This document shows, one piece after another, positions 31,840 to 43,633 of a stretch of DNA of 64,000 nucleotides. This stretch comes from Arabidopsis thaliana (Eukaryota; Streptophyta; Magnoliopsida; Brassicales; Brassicaceae). The translations under genes were made by a program, and so were the position numbers. A model generated the notes under the pieces. That model worked only from the letters and a program-made list of their open reading frames with translations, was not told the origin of the DNA and made no database searches. The stretch is from NCBI RefSeq assembly GCF_000001735.4, contig NC_003076.8, positions 5,952,001 to 6,016,000 of the forward strand, read 5' to 3'. The stretch's first letter is position 1. Every line of letters starts with the position of its first letter.

Positions 31840-32112
31840 ATGGCTTTCGTGAGAAGTCTATTGGGAGCAAAGAAGATTCTAAGCCGCTCCACCGGAGCAG
31901 GATCTGCGGCACCAAAAGGGTTTCTTGCGGTGTACGTAGGAGAGAGCCAGAAGAAGAGATATTTGGTGCCTGTCTCATATTTAAACCAGCCTTCATTTCA
32001 AGCTCTTCTCAGTAAATCCGAAGAAGAGTTTGGATTTGATCATCCGATGGGAGGCTTAACGATCCCTTGTCCCGAAGATACCTTCATCAATGTGACTTCT
32101 CGGCTCCAATGA
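31840..32112 (+). CDS. SAUR24: SAUR auxin-responsive small protein (SAUR19 clade)
   Basis: Intronless, 90 residues, [28 protein letters not shown] then the clade core ([31 protein letters not shown]). It resembles SAUR19 in sharing MAF and AGSAAPKGF and in 3-prime flank, in keeping with being its mirror-image duplicate. DST-like 3-prime motif at about 32138-32170. A tRNA-Trp lies 264 bp downstream on the same strand. Confidence 0.95.
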   Translation: MAFVRSLLGAKKILSRSTGAGSAAPKGFLAVYVGESQKKRYLVPVSYLNQPSFQALLSKSEEEFGFDHPMGGLTIPCPEDTFINVTSRLQ

Positions 32113-32376
32113 TGATGATCCAACATTTTTTCCTTCAGTTAGAAATAGACTTATTCATTGTAAATAGATGAGCCCTTTTTCCTCTTTCTTCTTGAAAGAG
32201 TTGTTCTAAAAGTGTAGAAAGTGAAATACAAAATTGATGTTATATACAAACTTCATGTCAATACTTTTTTGATTGATCATTGAAAAAGAAAGACAACACC
32301 AAATTCACCAATCAAAAACTACTCTAATTATAGTTTCATGTTGATTAAATATAAATAAGTGGAACATCTAACATCC

Positions 32377-32448
32377 GGATCCGTGGCGCAATGGTAGCGC
32401 GTCTGACTCCAGATCAGAAGGTTGCTTGTTCGATTCACGTCGGGTTCA
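32377..32448 (+). tRNA. tRNA-Trp (CCA), third copy, T-stem mismatch
   Basis: 72 bases, CCA anticodon, identical to the other two copies except position 51 (standard numbering), where G is replaced by T: the T-stem 5-prime strand reads GCTTG instead of GCGTG opposite CACGT. This puts a T-C mismatch at the central 51-63 pair. All other stems are intact and a run of T residues follows at about 32477, so transcription is likely; folding or stability may be weakened. Confidence 0.9.
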
Positions 32449-33466
32449 ATCCCCCGAACTTTACTCCGGAAATACCTTTTTTTTGTAACTTCTTATTTCC
32501 ATTTTTGCTCTCTTCGCTTATGCTTCGTTTCATCCGGTTTAACCAGGAGGCTACTCTGGTTTGGTAATCTAATTACTCTAAACCGAAAGTCCTTAGTACT
32601 GGTTCGAAATCTGAAATCTAAACCAGTTGACTCACAACCAGTGAAATCAACGATCAAGGGCCAAGCCTATCTTCAATTCATACTCGCCAGTTTTTGTGCC
32701 TAAAGGTTTTTTCAAAGGATAAACAAAGGCCTAAATAATTTTGCTACCACTTGAACATTAATTCGTTCTCAATTATGTAATATTTAATCATTTATCTTGT
32801 TAATTATTCTTAAGTGATTTTACTTAATACTAGCCTAGAAACAATTTCAAACTTTCAAATTCAATCTCACGGGAAGCATAGGGTCACATCTATATCTAGT
32901 TAAAGACTAACATTTAAAACAAAATTTGAATATAATAGTAACCAAAAATAGGAAACGAAAATTAGCATAGAGATTCCAACTTTTGTTACATTTTTATTCC
33001 TAGATATAAACATCATCACATTTTCTTTATAAATTACATTGACACGTAACGCTTTAACTATGGTTTAGATGTGGAATACATGCAGGTTACATCTTCCGCA
33101 CTATCTCATACAATCAATGTATCTGTTCTGAGACTTTTAGAAATGTGAATCTGTTTTGTGTAAGATTAAAAAGTAAATAAAATTATATAATTTAAAGTAA
33201 AAATTGGCTGTAAACCAGTAACAATAGTTAATTCTTGAGACTTAAAGAGTAAATGAAGTTGTTAGTCGCTGTCATTGTAGTAAATCAAGTTACTAAAACT
33301 GGCAAACTACTTTGCTTTTTGCGTGTCTTTGAAGTCACAAAACAGAGCTCCTCTATTTAGTATTATTGGGAAGAAAACAAATAGAAAGAGAATTAGTGAG
33401 TCATAAATCAGAGAGCGAGAGAAAAGTGGTGAGACATAGAGTGGGAGGTTAACGAAAGAGAGAACG
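32449..33466. other. Intergenic tRNA-Trp to REM gene
   Basis: Counterpart of the VDD-tRNA spacer. Immediate tRNA flanks match those at 10698, the rest is AT-rich promoter. No gene supported. Confidence 0.45.
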
Positions 33467-34925
33467 ATGAAGAACAAAGCGTTTGGTCAGATTATGGATG
33501 ATGCAGAGAATCCCGGGTTCTTCAAGATCCTTCGAAGTGCAGATTTATCGTCTGAAATCATGGTGATTCTCTTAATTTTCTCATACTTTATCACTGATTT
33601 TTCTTGTAAGCTTATCCTTGAAAGATCGGATCTTCTGGTTCTTACAAGGTTATAATGGGTCTCTGAAGTAGATGTGGTCTCATTAACTTAGATCTGTTTG
33701 TTCTTGGTAAAATTTTGCTCTGTTTTTTTTTGGTTTTTCTTCGCTTCTGATTTCTTGCTAGGTTTGTGTGTGAAATGATCGGACCAAATCAATTCATGTA
33801 AAAAAAAAAAAAACTTGAAACTTTGGCCTCAATGTGCTTGGTGGATGTGAAGTTTTCAGTGATTGCCAGTGTAATTGCATATTTCAACTCTTTCTTGACA
33901 AATATTTTTCTTGTTGTATGTGGTAAGAGAGGGATCCCTCTAAACTTCATCAAAAGCATCTCGGAAGAAGAGTTATCGGCTAAGATGTTGTTAAAAGTGT
34001 CATGGGGAAGTTCTTGGCCTATCAAAATTTGTAGAAACCCAAGCTTCTACTTTATGGAGAAAAAGGGATGGGATCAGTTTTTGAGCGACAATGGATTAGG
34101 TAATGATGAGTTTCTTACCTTCACACACCAAGGAAATATGTGCTTTACCGTGGACATCTACCAAATAGACGGTAAAGAGCTACTTACACCACGCAGATCT
34201 GCAACCATTGCTTCTAGTTCCGGTAAATATTTCATCTATGTGATTGCTTTCTTGATGCTTAAGGAGAAGAATGAAGAAGAAGACAGTGCTTAATTTACTT
34301 TTTGTGGTTGATTTTGATGAAAACAGGTCGGAACAAGAGAGAACAAAGGAATAACATCTACAAAGATGTGAAGGAGGAAGAAGACATAGAGTCTTGGTCT
34401 GAATCGAGCTATCCTGGTCACAAAACAGCTGAATCTACAGGAAGAAGACAAAGGCTTAGCTTGAGTAATAAGAAAGCCAAGGAAACTGAGAAATCAAAGA
34501 AGAAGAAGATGAAGGTGGAAAGTATTAGTTACGATTCTCAAGATGACAGTTTGTCTCTTGTTCCAGAATTTACCCTCACCATAAAGAAATCATACCTCAT
34601 TTTCTTGGTAAGACAAAAACATGTTACAATAATGTCAAACTGGTTTATATAAAATGTGAATTACGAATCCAATAAGAAATTTGTGATTCAGGGGATTCCA
34701 AAGATGTTTGAGGAGCTGCATATGCCAACGGAGGCAACTATGTTCAAGATCCATGATCCGGAAGGGAAAAGGTCATGGGATGTTATGTATAAGTTCAGTA
34801 ATAACCAGACAAGATTCTGTGCTGGTTGGATTCGTTTGGCTAAAGAACTTGGTTTGGAGATCGGAGATGTTTGCACTTTCACGCTCATCAAACCTACCGA
34901 GATGCTTGTTAGAGTCTCTAAATAA
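33467..34925 (+). CDS. B3-domain (REM family) protein, VDD paralogue
   Basis: Four exons: 33467-33562, 33928-34222, 34327-34607, 34692-34925; 301 residues. It begins MKNKAFGQIMDDAENPGFFKILR and has the same two-B3 layout as VDD: first domain at about residues 15-118 (WDQFLSDNGL, EFLTFTHQ), charged linker (SKKKKMKVE), second domain from about 224 (IPKMFEELHMP, GWIRLAKELGLEIGDVCTF). Intron number, placement and phase are the same as in VDD, so the two genes are duplicates carried at opposite ends of the mirror duplication. A REM DNA-binding protein; its own role is not evident. Possibly At5g18090. Confidence 0.93.
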
Positions 34926-35220
34926 GAGATGATGAAGATATGATATTAGTTTGATAACTCTCTCAAAATCTAGTTAATGTGTTAGGAATCTTTACTAATT
35001 ATGGGTCTTATTAACTTGTTACATTTGTTGTTTCTCTTAAGACTTTTTATGTTAGTACAAGTATACAATGGTTCTTCTATCCGGTTTGGAATTACAAATT
35101 CTCTTAACCGAGTATTAGATCCGGTTTGATTTGGTTTATAGTTAATTTTAACCAATATATTACAATTTTAATAGAATCCGATAGAAATCTTCACATCAAT
35201 TATTACCAAACACAAAACTG

Positions 35221-36706
35221 ATGGAAGCTCCTAGAGGAAATCTGAGAGCGGTGGCTCTTATCGCCGGCGATAACAACGTCCGAGGCTGTCTTCAATTCGT
35301 ACAAGACATTTCCGGTCTTTCTGCGTCGACATTTTTAATCTCTGAGGACTTGTTTGATATCTCACTCATTGAGCTCTGGTCTGTGGTCTTTGTGTGTTTT
35401 TGTTTACAGGAACTACTCATGTCACCGGGAAGATCTCAGGACTCTCTCCTGGCTTCCATGGATTTCATATTCACTCTTTTGGTGATACCACAAATGGCTG
35501 CATCTCTACTGGTTTGTTTGTTATCAATTTTAGTTCTGCTGAGTTTGAATTACTTTCAGATGGATTGTTTTTTTTTGGTAGCTTGTGCTACTTACAAGTC
35601 TTGACTGTTTCTCTTAAATAACCTTTATCTAAAAGACTGATACACATACAGACATGTGAATCTTGATGACACTGGATTGGTTTGGATCATAATTTTAGTT
35701 TAGGATGGCTATTGGTGTTGCCAAAGAATTGGCTAAAGGAACCATTTGGATAGCTGATAATGGAATCAGAAACAAAGCTTAAAAATCTCAGCTAATGAAT
35801 GTTTGCTTTTACTGGTTTTGTTCTCCTTTGTGATATATACCTGAGTTTTCATGAAAATGGTAACTTTCAGGACCTCACTTCAATCCATTAAATCGAGTTC
35901 ACGGGCCACCGAACGAGGAAGAGCGTCATGCTGGCGATTTGGGTAACATTCTTGCAGGATCAAACGGTATATAATGTTTTTCTCACCTCTATATATGGTT
36001 TTGTGTCCTTTGAAGAATGATGCTAGTAATTTTTGGATGTGCCTTGTTTTCAGGTGTTGCTGAAATCTTAATCAAAGACAAACATGTATATGATCTTCTT
36101 TTTTCACTTCTTCAATCATTTAATGTTTGGCAAAATAAACATTACATTTTTCGGTTCTTAGATTGTTCATATATCTCTCGGACGTTTCACCATTTATCTC
36201 ATCTTGTCTTTGAATTCACAGATACCGCTTAGTGGGCAGTATTCCATACTCGGGAGGGCGGTTGTTGTGCATGCGGATCCTGATGACCTTGGGAAAGGTA
36301 GAAACTTCTTTTAGCCTTTGGATATCCATATGGTCCAATGTCACAATATGCAAATTGAGTTGTCGAAGTTTAAGAGTAATATCACAAAAGCAATCACTGT
36401 AGTTTCATGTAGTTGTCATCAGGTACCAAGCATTAGTTCTTAGATTCGTGATGTGCTTTATCGATGTTAAAGAGCGATGATCTCTTTGCGATGTTACTGT
36501 GCAGGAGGGCACAAGCTTAGCAAATCAACTGGAAACGCAGGCTCGAGAGTTGGATGTGGTAATGCTTACAAGGCTAAGATTTCTAAAAAACAGAACACCG
36601 TTTTCTCTTATTTTCTAGTTTCCATTGTGTGAAGTAATTCACTCGAGGCTTTGATGTTGAACCAGGTATCATCGGACTTCAATCATCTGCGGATGCTAAA
36701 CTATAG
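35221..36706 (+). CDS. CSD3: Copper/zinc superoxide dismutase, peroxisomal type
   Basis: Seven exons: 35221-35314, 35410-35511, 35871-35966, 36054-36085, 36222-36297, 36505-36558, 36666-36706; 164 residues. It converts superoxide to oxygen and hydrogen peroxide. Expected copper ligands His51, His53, His68 (bridging) and His125, and zinc ligands His68, His76, His85 and Asp88, are all present; Cys62 and Cys151 fit the conserved disulphide. The C-terminus AKL is a type 1 peroxisomal targeting signal, which distinguishes CSD3 from the cytosolic and plastid isoforms. The start codon is the first ATG and there is no transit peptide. It converges with nCBP. Confidence 0.96.
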
Positions 36707-37104
36707 CTTTTGAGATCAACGGACAGAGCCACACTCAGTTTTTCATCAGTAGATGTACATTAGAGATCATCGTACGAAGTGACATTGTATATTGACATCC
36801 TGTTACTTTTTAAGACATGAGTTATAATGTAAACCAGAACGTAATTTCCAGTTTTCATTGAAAATACATCCTTATAGTTTTGATCAAGAGTCAAACCATT
36901 GAAGTTAACAAGATGTACTGTAAAAGAAAAACGAAATGAACACATACTGACACAGAAGTAGCCCGGATTTTGTTTTTTCTGATATTGTAAGCCTCCGGTA
37001 CAGTATGGTATTGGATACAGGGTTCAATCCAGATATCTTCCCAGGTTGCAGATGAGCTTCCCAAATCTTCTCCACATTACATGATACAATCATCGACTTT
37101 GGGC
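36707..37104. other. Convergent spacer CSD3/nCBP
   Basis: The two 3-prime UTRs meet here; no other feature seen. Confidence 0.45.
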
Positions 37105-38588
37105 CTATCCTCTCAGCCATGTGTTTCTGTAGGAAGAGTTGTCGCGGAGAGAAGCATCGTGTGGCTTGTATTCCATGACATATGCATGAGGCAACTTCAA
37201 ATGCCGCTTGATTGAGTCTCTCAAACCCATCACTGCCTGTTTAAGGAAAACATTGCACTGTGTAAGTACCAATCAAAAGGAGAGGGAGAGAGACAGTTCT
37301 TCTTGTGAACAGTTTTCTCACCTGATGGTCAGAAGCATTGCGATTCCATACACTAATGATGTCCTCGTTGAAACGGACACTCAGTACTGCCCCACATATG
37401 TTATCAGCATCATCAAGCTGGTCGCCTACCAACGCAAGAAGCTGAAGAAAACAAATAAACGGAAGAGTATTTAACATGATTCTCAGACCCTAAGTATGTA
37501 AAATGGATTATAAATAACATTGACAAAAGGGTTTCTTTTGAATAAAGTAGAAAGGTGTCAATACTCCAATAGTAGTGCCCACAAGAAAATAAAACTCACC
37601 AGATCCTCCCAGAAGCGAGCAGATACAACTTTTGAGAAACGTATGATCCACTTTCCTCCATTGCAGTTGGCACCATCCTAAAGGTGATGAATTTAGCTAG
37701 TTTAGTTGGTTTATTGAAGAAGATACAACTCTTGAGAAACTTTTGTTGTATAAAAGGTTCCCTCTATATCGATGATCCAGATAAAAACACAATACGAAAA
37801 ATCAACACAGGGGAATACGTACCTCCCACAATGGACGAATCCCATCCTTAAAGAAATGAAGATCTGTTGGACTAGGCAAGAGAGAAGAACGAGCAAGGTG
37901 ACAGTAGCAGGCCCAAAATCCTTCAACCTAGTTTATAAAAGCCATAACTCAGAAACGAACAAGATAGTATCGCAAACAGCTTCAACAATGAACTTCCAGT
38001 AGTATATTTAGACTTACCGTGCTGAATTCTACCATCTTCTTGATGTTATCTTCATAAGACTGGTTCCGAACCCCTGGTGTGCGACGAGTGTACCATATCG
38101 AAAACTTGTACTGCATCATTACCAAAAATCCTAGAGTCACTGAGCCAGTACTTACTCTTAACAATGAAATCAGTTCCTCTAAATCAATCTGCCTTGTTCT
38201 AGCTACAATCAATACCACCAATACGAAAATCCTATAACATTTGAGCTCACATACATCTAAACAAATTCGCAAAACCTAATTTGAAAACAAAAACTCCAAC
38301 AAACAAAGATTTAGAATCCGAATCTTCCACTACTCTAGCTATAAACCGTCATATACAAAGTTCAGAAATCTTTGACGAACGGGAATCAAATTTTCAGCTA
38401 AGATCAGATTCAAATTGCAAATGAATCGATACTAAGGATAAAGGACAAACCCGTAAAGGATGGTCTCCATCCTTGAGCTCACGAGAGCGGCGTTCCTCGG
38501 AAACAGAGTCGGTAACATAGTGTGACTTGATGCTGTCCATGTTTCCCGAGTCCCTGATCTCATCGTCTCTCCTATCCAAAACCTCCAT
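37105..38588 (-). CDS. NCBP: Novel cap-binding protein (eIF4E-like, 4EHP type)
   Basis: Six exons on the minus strand: 38588-38451, 38110-38018, 37927-37823, 37677-37600, 37441-37322, 37236-37105; 221 residues. The eIF4E fold is recognisable from HPLRYKFSIWYTRR, VEGFWACYCHL, HFFKDGIRPLWEDGAN, GGKWIIRFSK, and FNEDIISVWNRN. It binds the mRNA 5-prime cap; nCBP belongs to the class II (4EHP) branch, which carries Tyr in place of one cap-stacking Trp, and it supports translation weakly. An earlier in-frame non-ATG extension exists, but MEVLDRRDDE at 38588 is the natural start. It is divergent from APRL7. Confidence 0.95.
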
Positions 38589-39384
38589 TTTTTTCTCGAT
38601 TAGAGCTTCACGCGTTCGTGCTTTCAAAAGCCCTAAAATTCCAATCAGGAAGAAGAAAGAGGAGGAGAGAAGAAAAGAACTGTATTACTTTTCCACTCGG
38701 TCAAATACATAAAGGTCAAATTCTGGAGAAAAAAAATAGCATATGGGCCTTATTGGGTCTACTAAATGGGCCTTAGTGATTAGTTAGTTTTAATATCTCA
38801 ATGATTTTCATTCTTTTTTACAGTAAACAAAATAAGAAACAGAAAATTCAAAAGTGGACAAAATGTATTAAGTATAGTTGTTGGTTATTACATAAACTAA
38901 TCCAACCGGAACAAAAGAGATATGTCTTAAACACATACACATGCACCTATCACGGCAAGATTAGTGGTGTAGTGGAGAAAATTAAAAAAAAAAGGAATGT
39001 GTGACGAATGCGATTTGTCAAAAAAGAAAATTAAAAAAAAGAATCGATTTTTGGCGTTCTCCATCTGTAATGTAATGTTTCTGCAAAAACAAGTGACAAT
39101 AAAAACTTTTTCATGGATCTGAGATTTTCTCCAAATCTATATTTGTGATTGTTTCGTGTAGTTTTTCTCTTAAAGTTGTGTTCTTTAAGCTCTCTCGTGC
39201 TCAATCTTACGTTTCCCTTTGGTTTGATTTCGTGTTTTTGTTATTCGATTTCACCTTTAACTTTTATCTAATCTCTTGTTTTTGATTTTGTAAATTGTAA
39301 AAAGTTTCTGGTGATTCTCTTAGCGAATTTGGGAAACTTTATCTGTATTTTTCTGTTTCGCCGTAGATTTAGGATCCTTAATTA
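38589..39384. other. Divergent promoter nCBP/APRL7
   Basis: No gene; contains the Site II pair and AT-rich leader sequence for both genes. Confidence 0.5.
38744..38772. promoter_or_regulatory. Paired Site II (TGGGCC) elements upstream of nCBP
   Basis: TGGGCC at 38744-38749 and again at 38767-38772, about 155-185 bp upstream of the nCBP start and in the divergent nCBP/APRL7 promoter. TCP-binding Site II pairs are typical of plant translation and housekeeping genes. Confidence 0.5.
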
Positions 39385-41696
39385 ATGAATTTGTGGGTTT
39401 CAATATTCCTCGTCTCTGCAATAGCTGGATCATGCTTACCTTCTGGGTTTGCTTACGTTGACGTTTGCAATCACGAATTCGAGGTGTTCCGATCCGTGAT
39501 CGAGCAAAAATGTCCTCGTTCTTTGTATCCAAGCCCTCCTATCGAGGTACGTCATCATTGTTATAGCAAAACGAATATTTTTATCTTCGATTGGATTAGG
39601 CATGCGTTTGGTGTGCCTTTAAAGTGGAAGAATTTGCTTAAATATCATCTCTTGAAAATTCAGATGATAACTCTTCCATAATGTGATTTGTAAGGATCGA
39701 TTCGAGCCCTCTTTTGCTTATTTGGCATGATATCACTTTAGAGTGTTGTGGTCGTGACAACAAGTCTCTTTTTTTCAGCTTTTGGTTGTGGTTTTCACTA
39801 TGCAAAGCTTAATGAGAACGGTATAGGCTTGTAGCTTAACTTCACTGATGTTTTACCTTTGCTCCAATGTTTCTTGAGGTCTCAGAGGTTTTTTGAACGT
39901 GGTAGTAGTTTACCTGCAGTTAGAATTTTGAGGAATGTTCAATGGATATAGAGTCCCTTACTGTAAAAAGAAAGCTGGTGGTAATATGTTTGTTTCCAGT
40001 CAATATATTAGTTTATGATGAAATAATCTACTTAAATGGTTGGATTGTTTTGGTTGGAAAAGTGTATAACTAATGATGTATTTGTCACGATCATGCTTGT
40101 TTCTCCGATATGTGGGATCTCTCTTTTCTACTTAAGTTCTGCAATGAATTCCTTTTATTTGTGTCAACAGTGGTAAGCTACCAACAGAATCTCATCATGT
40201 CACCTGCAATGTATTAGCTTCAATTTCTAATGTTGAAATGCAGCAAAGATGTTATTGCAAAGAAATTAAATATGTGTGGGTGCTTCTATATAGGGTGCCT
40301 GTTTTTGTAACTCAAGTATCTTAATTTGTGTTCTTGTTAATGTAGGTAGATGGAGACTTGCTAGACAAACTCATGGATGCAAACCATGGAAATGCCTATA
40401 TATCCATACTATTTTATACCTCACGGTGCCCGTTTTCACGTGCAGTACGCCCAAAGTTTGATGTTCTGAGTTCAATGTTTCCTCACATAACGCACCTGAT
40501 TGTTGAGCAATCTCAGGCTTTACCATCGTAAGAACTTACTTAGAATACTTAGATTATTCTATTTACATCTTATCTGATATAGTGAGGCCATGGATCAATT
40601 GAACCATTCACAACAAATCCTGGGTGTTGATATCCCCCTTGCAGAAATAAAATGACTTGAATTACTTGTCAGATTGTTTAGATTTGCCAGTAATCAATCC
40701 GTCTTTTACACTGATCAGTAAAGTTTTTGGCTTAATGAGTTAGTTTTACAAAGACAGGACAAATAATTCAATATGACAGAAATGATGCTATGTGTGTTCA
40801 TTGTCTCTTATTCTTGCACGCTTTGCTAGAGGCTACTTTTTAGTTTATTTGGTGAGCATCAAATGTAGATTAGTTAGGTTATTATGCTGTATAACCCTTT
40901 TAGCCTTATGAAATTGTTTCATGAGTAGCTTATCCTCTAAAATACTAAATGTTTTCATCATTTCTTTCCCATTTTTGGTCCATGTTAATTGATATCATGA
41001 ATTTTTTTGTTCATATTGCAGTGTGTTTTCTAGGTATGGTATCCATAGCTTGCCTTCAATCCTGATGGTGAATCAAACAATGAAGATGCGATACCATGGT
41101 CCAAAGGATCTTGCATCCCTGATTCAGTTTTACAAGGAAACAACAGGTGAGAGTATGCTTCATGAAAAGCCAGACTGTGTCTCTGTTTGTACTTTCTGGT
41201 TTTGTTTTCTACTGTATCTGAATATATTAGCTCACAACTTATTAAAATCCTTTGAAGAAAATCAGTTAAACTTTTTTATATCTGTGTCTTTCCAGGTCTT
41301 AAACCTGTCCAGTATATGGATGAAGGTGAACCAACAAGCTTGGACACTGATGGAAACCTGATCACATGGCTACACAACGGGTCATCTATCAGAGAAATAG
41401 CAGAAAGAGAGCCATATATGGTACTTGCACTAATGTTTCTGTCTTTGAAACTGGCAATTTTGATCTTCCCCATCATGGGATCACGGTTGAAAACGTTATG
41501 GGCATTGTATGTTCCGCATCTGAGCTTGGGAATACTTGGTGAGACTAGCCAACTGTTTGGCCGTGCCCTACACATGATCGATGTGAGGAGACTATGGATA
41601 AAACTGAGACTCACCAAAACAAGGAACTTCCAAGAAAGAGCAAAGAACGCACTTGCATCAGTCTCACTAGGAAAATCTTCATCACAATCAGCCTAA
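39385..41696 (+). CDS. APRL7: 5-prime-adenylylsulfate reductase-like thioredoxin-fold membrane protein
   Basis: Four exons: 39385-39546, 40346-40527, 41022-41146, 41296-41696; 289 residues. The N-terminal signal peptide is about residues 1-23 ([22 protein letters not shown]). A thioredoxin-like domain follows ([22 protein letters not shown] ... [11 protein letters not shown] with the conserved cis-Pro), then a transmembrane segment ([18 protein letters not shown]) and a basic tail. The redox centre is CPFS (Cys82, Ser85), so the resolving cysteine is lost and classical disulphide reductase action is unlikely; an isomerase-like or chaperone-like role in the secretory pathway is inference. The family resembles the C-terminal domain of APS reductase but lacks its reductase domain. 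Confidence 0.93.
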
Positions 41697-43633
41697 AAGG
41701 GTGATTTAGAAATCCTTCACTGTCAATGAGCTTAGTTTAGATTACTTTACTTTACTGTCTGTGAGAGATCCTTTGACTGACATGTTTCTATACCTTTGGA
41801 GTTCCACTGTCTCTGTATGTAAATCCTGTTTTGCTTCTTTTGTGAATATTTTTTCTTCTTCTTTTGAATATTCATGTTCTTGGTCCACTTCGTTGTGCTT
41901 ACGTTTTGTCTATATTGATTATGGATGGTTTGGTTTTAATTGGTGTTAGAGATGGACACTTGGGTCGTGTATGTGAAAGAAACTTGTCCAACTTGTGGAT
42001 CACTCTGGTTCACATGTTTTGAAGTTTCGTTTTCCTGTCGCTTTTGCGTATGTGTCTGACAGTTGAATCTCTCTATTTAGATATTTTCAACTTAGGAATC
42101 TGCTTTTATTTGATTCTATCGTTTATTACAGTTATAAGATTTAGCTTCAAGCGTAAACTGACTAATAAACCATAAAATCAAAATCAAAGAAGCAACCTTC
42201 AATGTTTAAAGTGTAGGGAACAAAGTAGCACAAGAGGTGAAAGAAAAAAAAAAGTAGAGCAAAGCAAAAACAAACGGAATCGTTAACAATTACTATATGT
42301 TATGAATGATTTTTTTTCTTTGTAGACTTAAGAGTTTCTTAAATTTGCAATTGAATTCTGTATGCTAAGTGCCTAAGTTCAATGATTATTGCTTTTTGTT
42401 CATCCGCATTTGAATTTTTTTTAATGGATTTGCAACTGATAATCTAAAAGCTACCAAATAACCTAATATTAGTGTTTTTGAATAATTGCCTTTGTATTTT
42501 ACAAGTATTGATTTAGTTGATTTTCGACGAAAAGCTTTCCTCAAATTTTTTAATATTATCACCTATATTCTCATTACGTAAAGGATCATATCAAGGATGA
42601 TAAGAAATTATAATAAGAAAAATAAATGATTCTAGGTGTTTATTAAATGACTCCCTCTTTCTACACTTGTTAAATGAAAACGTAGTTGCTTTTTCCTGGA
42701 ATAACACTAATAATTCCGAGCAAGCAACCTCCACTACTACTATCTTTTATCATTTTTATCCCTAGAAAGGGACTTTAAACTTGTAACTTGTATAACACAT
42801 CACATCATCTTCTTTTTTTCTTCCTTTCGTTTTGTGGTTAATTTGGTAATTTACTTTCGATGCAATAAACAAGCCGAAAATATGAAAAACGTTCATCTGT
42901 TAATTAGTACCAAGTTTATACTTGAAGCTTGAATATAGTTATCTACACCAATAATTTTTGTATTATTTTACAAGAAATTTAAATACCCGCTTAGGTAGAC
43001 GTCTTAATCCATAACTTATAGAAACTTAAAAAACTTGGTACGAAAGATTCTTCTTAATCATCAGCTAACTAAATCTTGTTTTTATCACTAAATATTTTAT
43101 TAGCAATCAAATATTGTGGAAAATGAATTAGCGTGTTAACCAATGGGTTTGGTTATAGGAAATATAAAATATCAAAGGAGAGAAGGGACCTTGTCAAAGA
43201 AGACAATCGATACTTCTTAACGTGGGTCCTAAAATGGCAACATCTTTTTTTTGTCATTTCATGTGTGTAGATAAGCTCTAATTTCTTACCTCACCAATGG
43301 TTATATGAATATAAAAATGATTTCTGTAAACAATTCTGTTGAAATTATGTAATTATCATTATATATTAAATCACTAATCAACACTTTATACTTTTTAACA
43401 GTGACAACACTAAATGCGTCCATTTAAGAGTTTCGCTTTTCCGTCTCTTCTTCTTCTTTGATCATCTATTTAAGGATCTAGAGAAACCACTTCGCAACGA
43501 TGAGGGAGATAGGTCACTCCTCAAAATTACCAAACACAAATTAGCTCCAATAATTGCAACAAATCACTCTCACCCAAACAAAACTTTTCAAAAGCCCTAA
43601 TCCGAGAAATCATTCGACAACAACACGAAGGAG
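41697..43633. other. Intergenic APRL7 to unknown membrane protein gene
   Basis: Nearly 2 kb, AT-rich, without supported genes, RNA genes or repeat arrays. The last about 200 bases are CT-rich leader of the next gene. Confidence 0.45.

Noticed and set aside
5330-32448. A tryptophan biosynthesis gene (TRP1) near three tRNA-Trp genes might suggest a functional tryptophan cluster.
   Set aside because: The tRNAs travel with SAUR duplications and the nearest is 3 kb from TRP1 across an unrelated gene; the association is coincidental.
32422-32703. Frame of 93 codons beginning inside the tRNA-Trp.
   Set aside because: Starts within the tRNA, has no family resemblance, and its initiation codon has no context.
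37208-37474. Plus-strand 88-codon frame.
   Set aside because: Shadow of nCBP exons 5 and 6 on the other strand.
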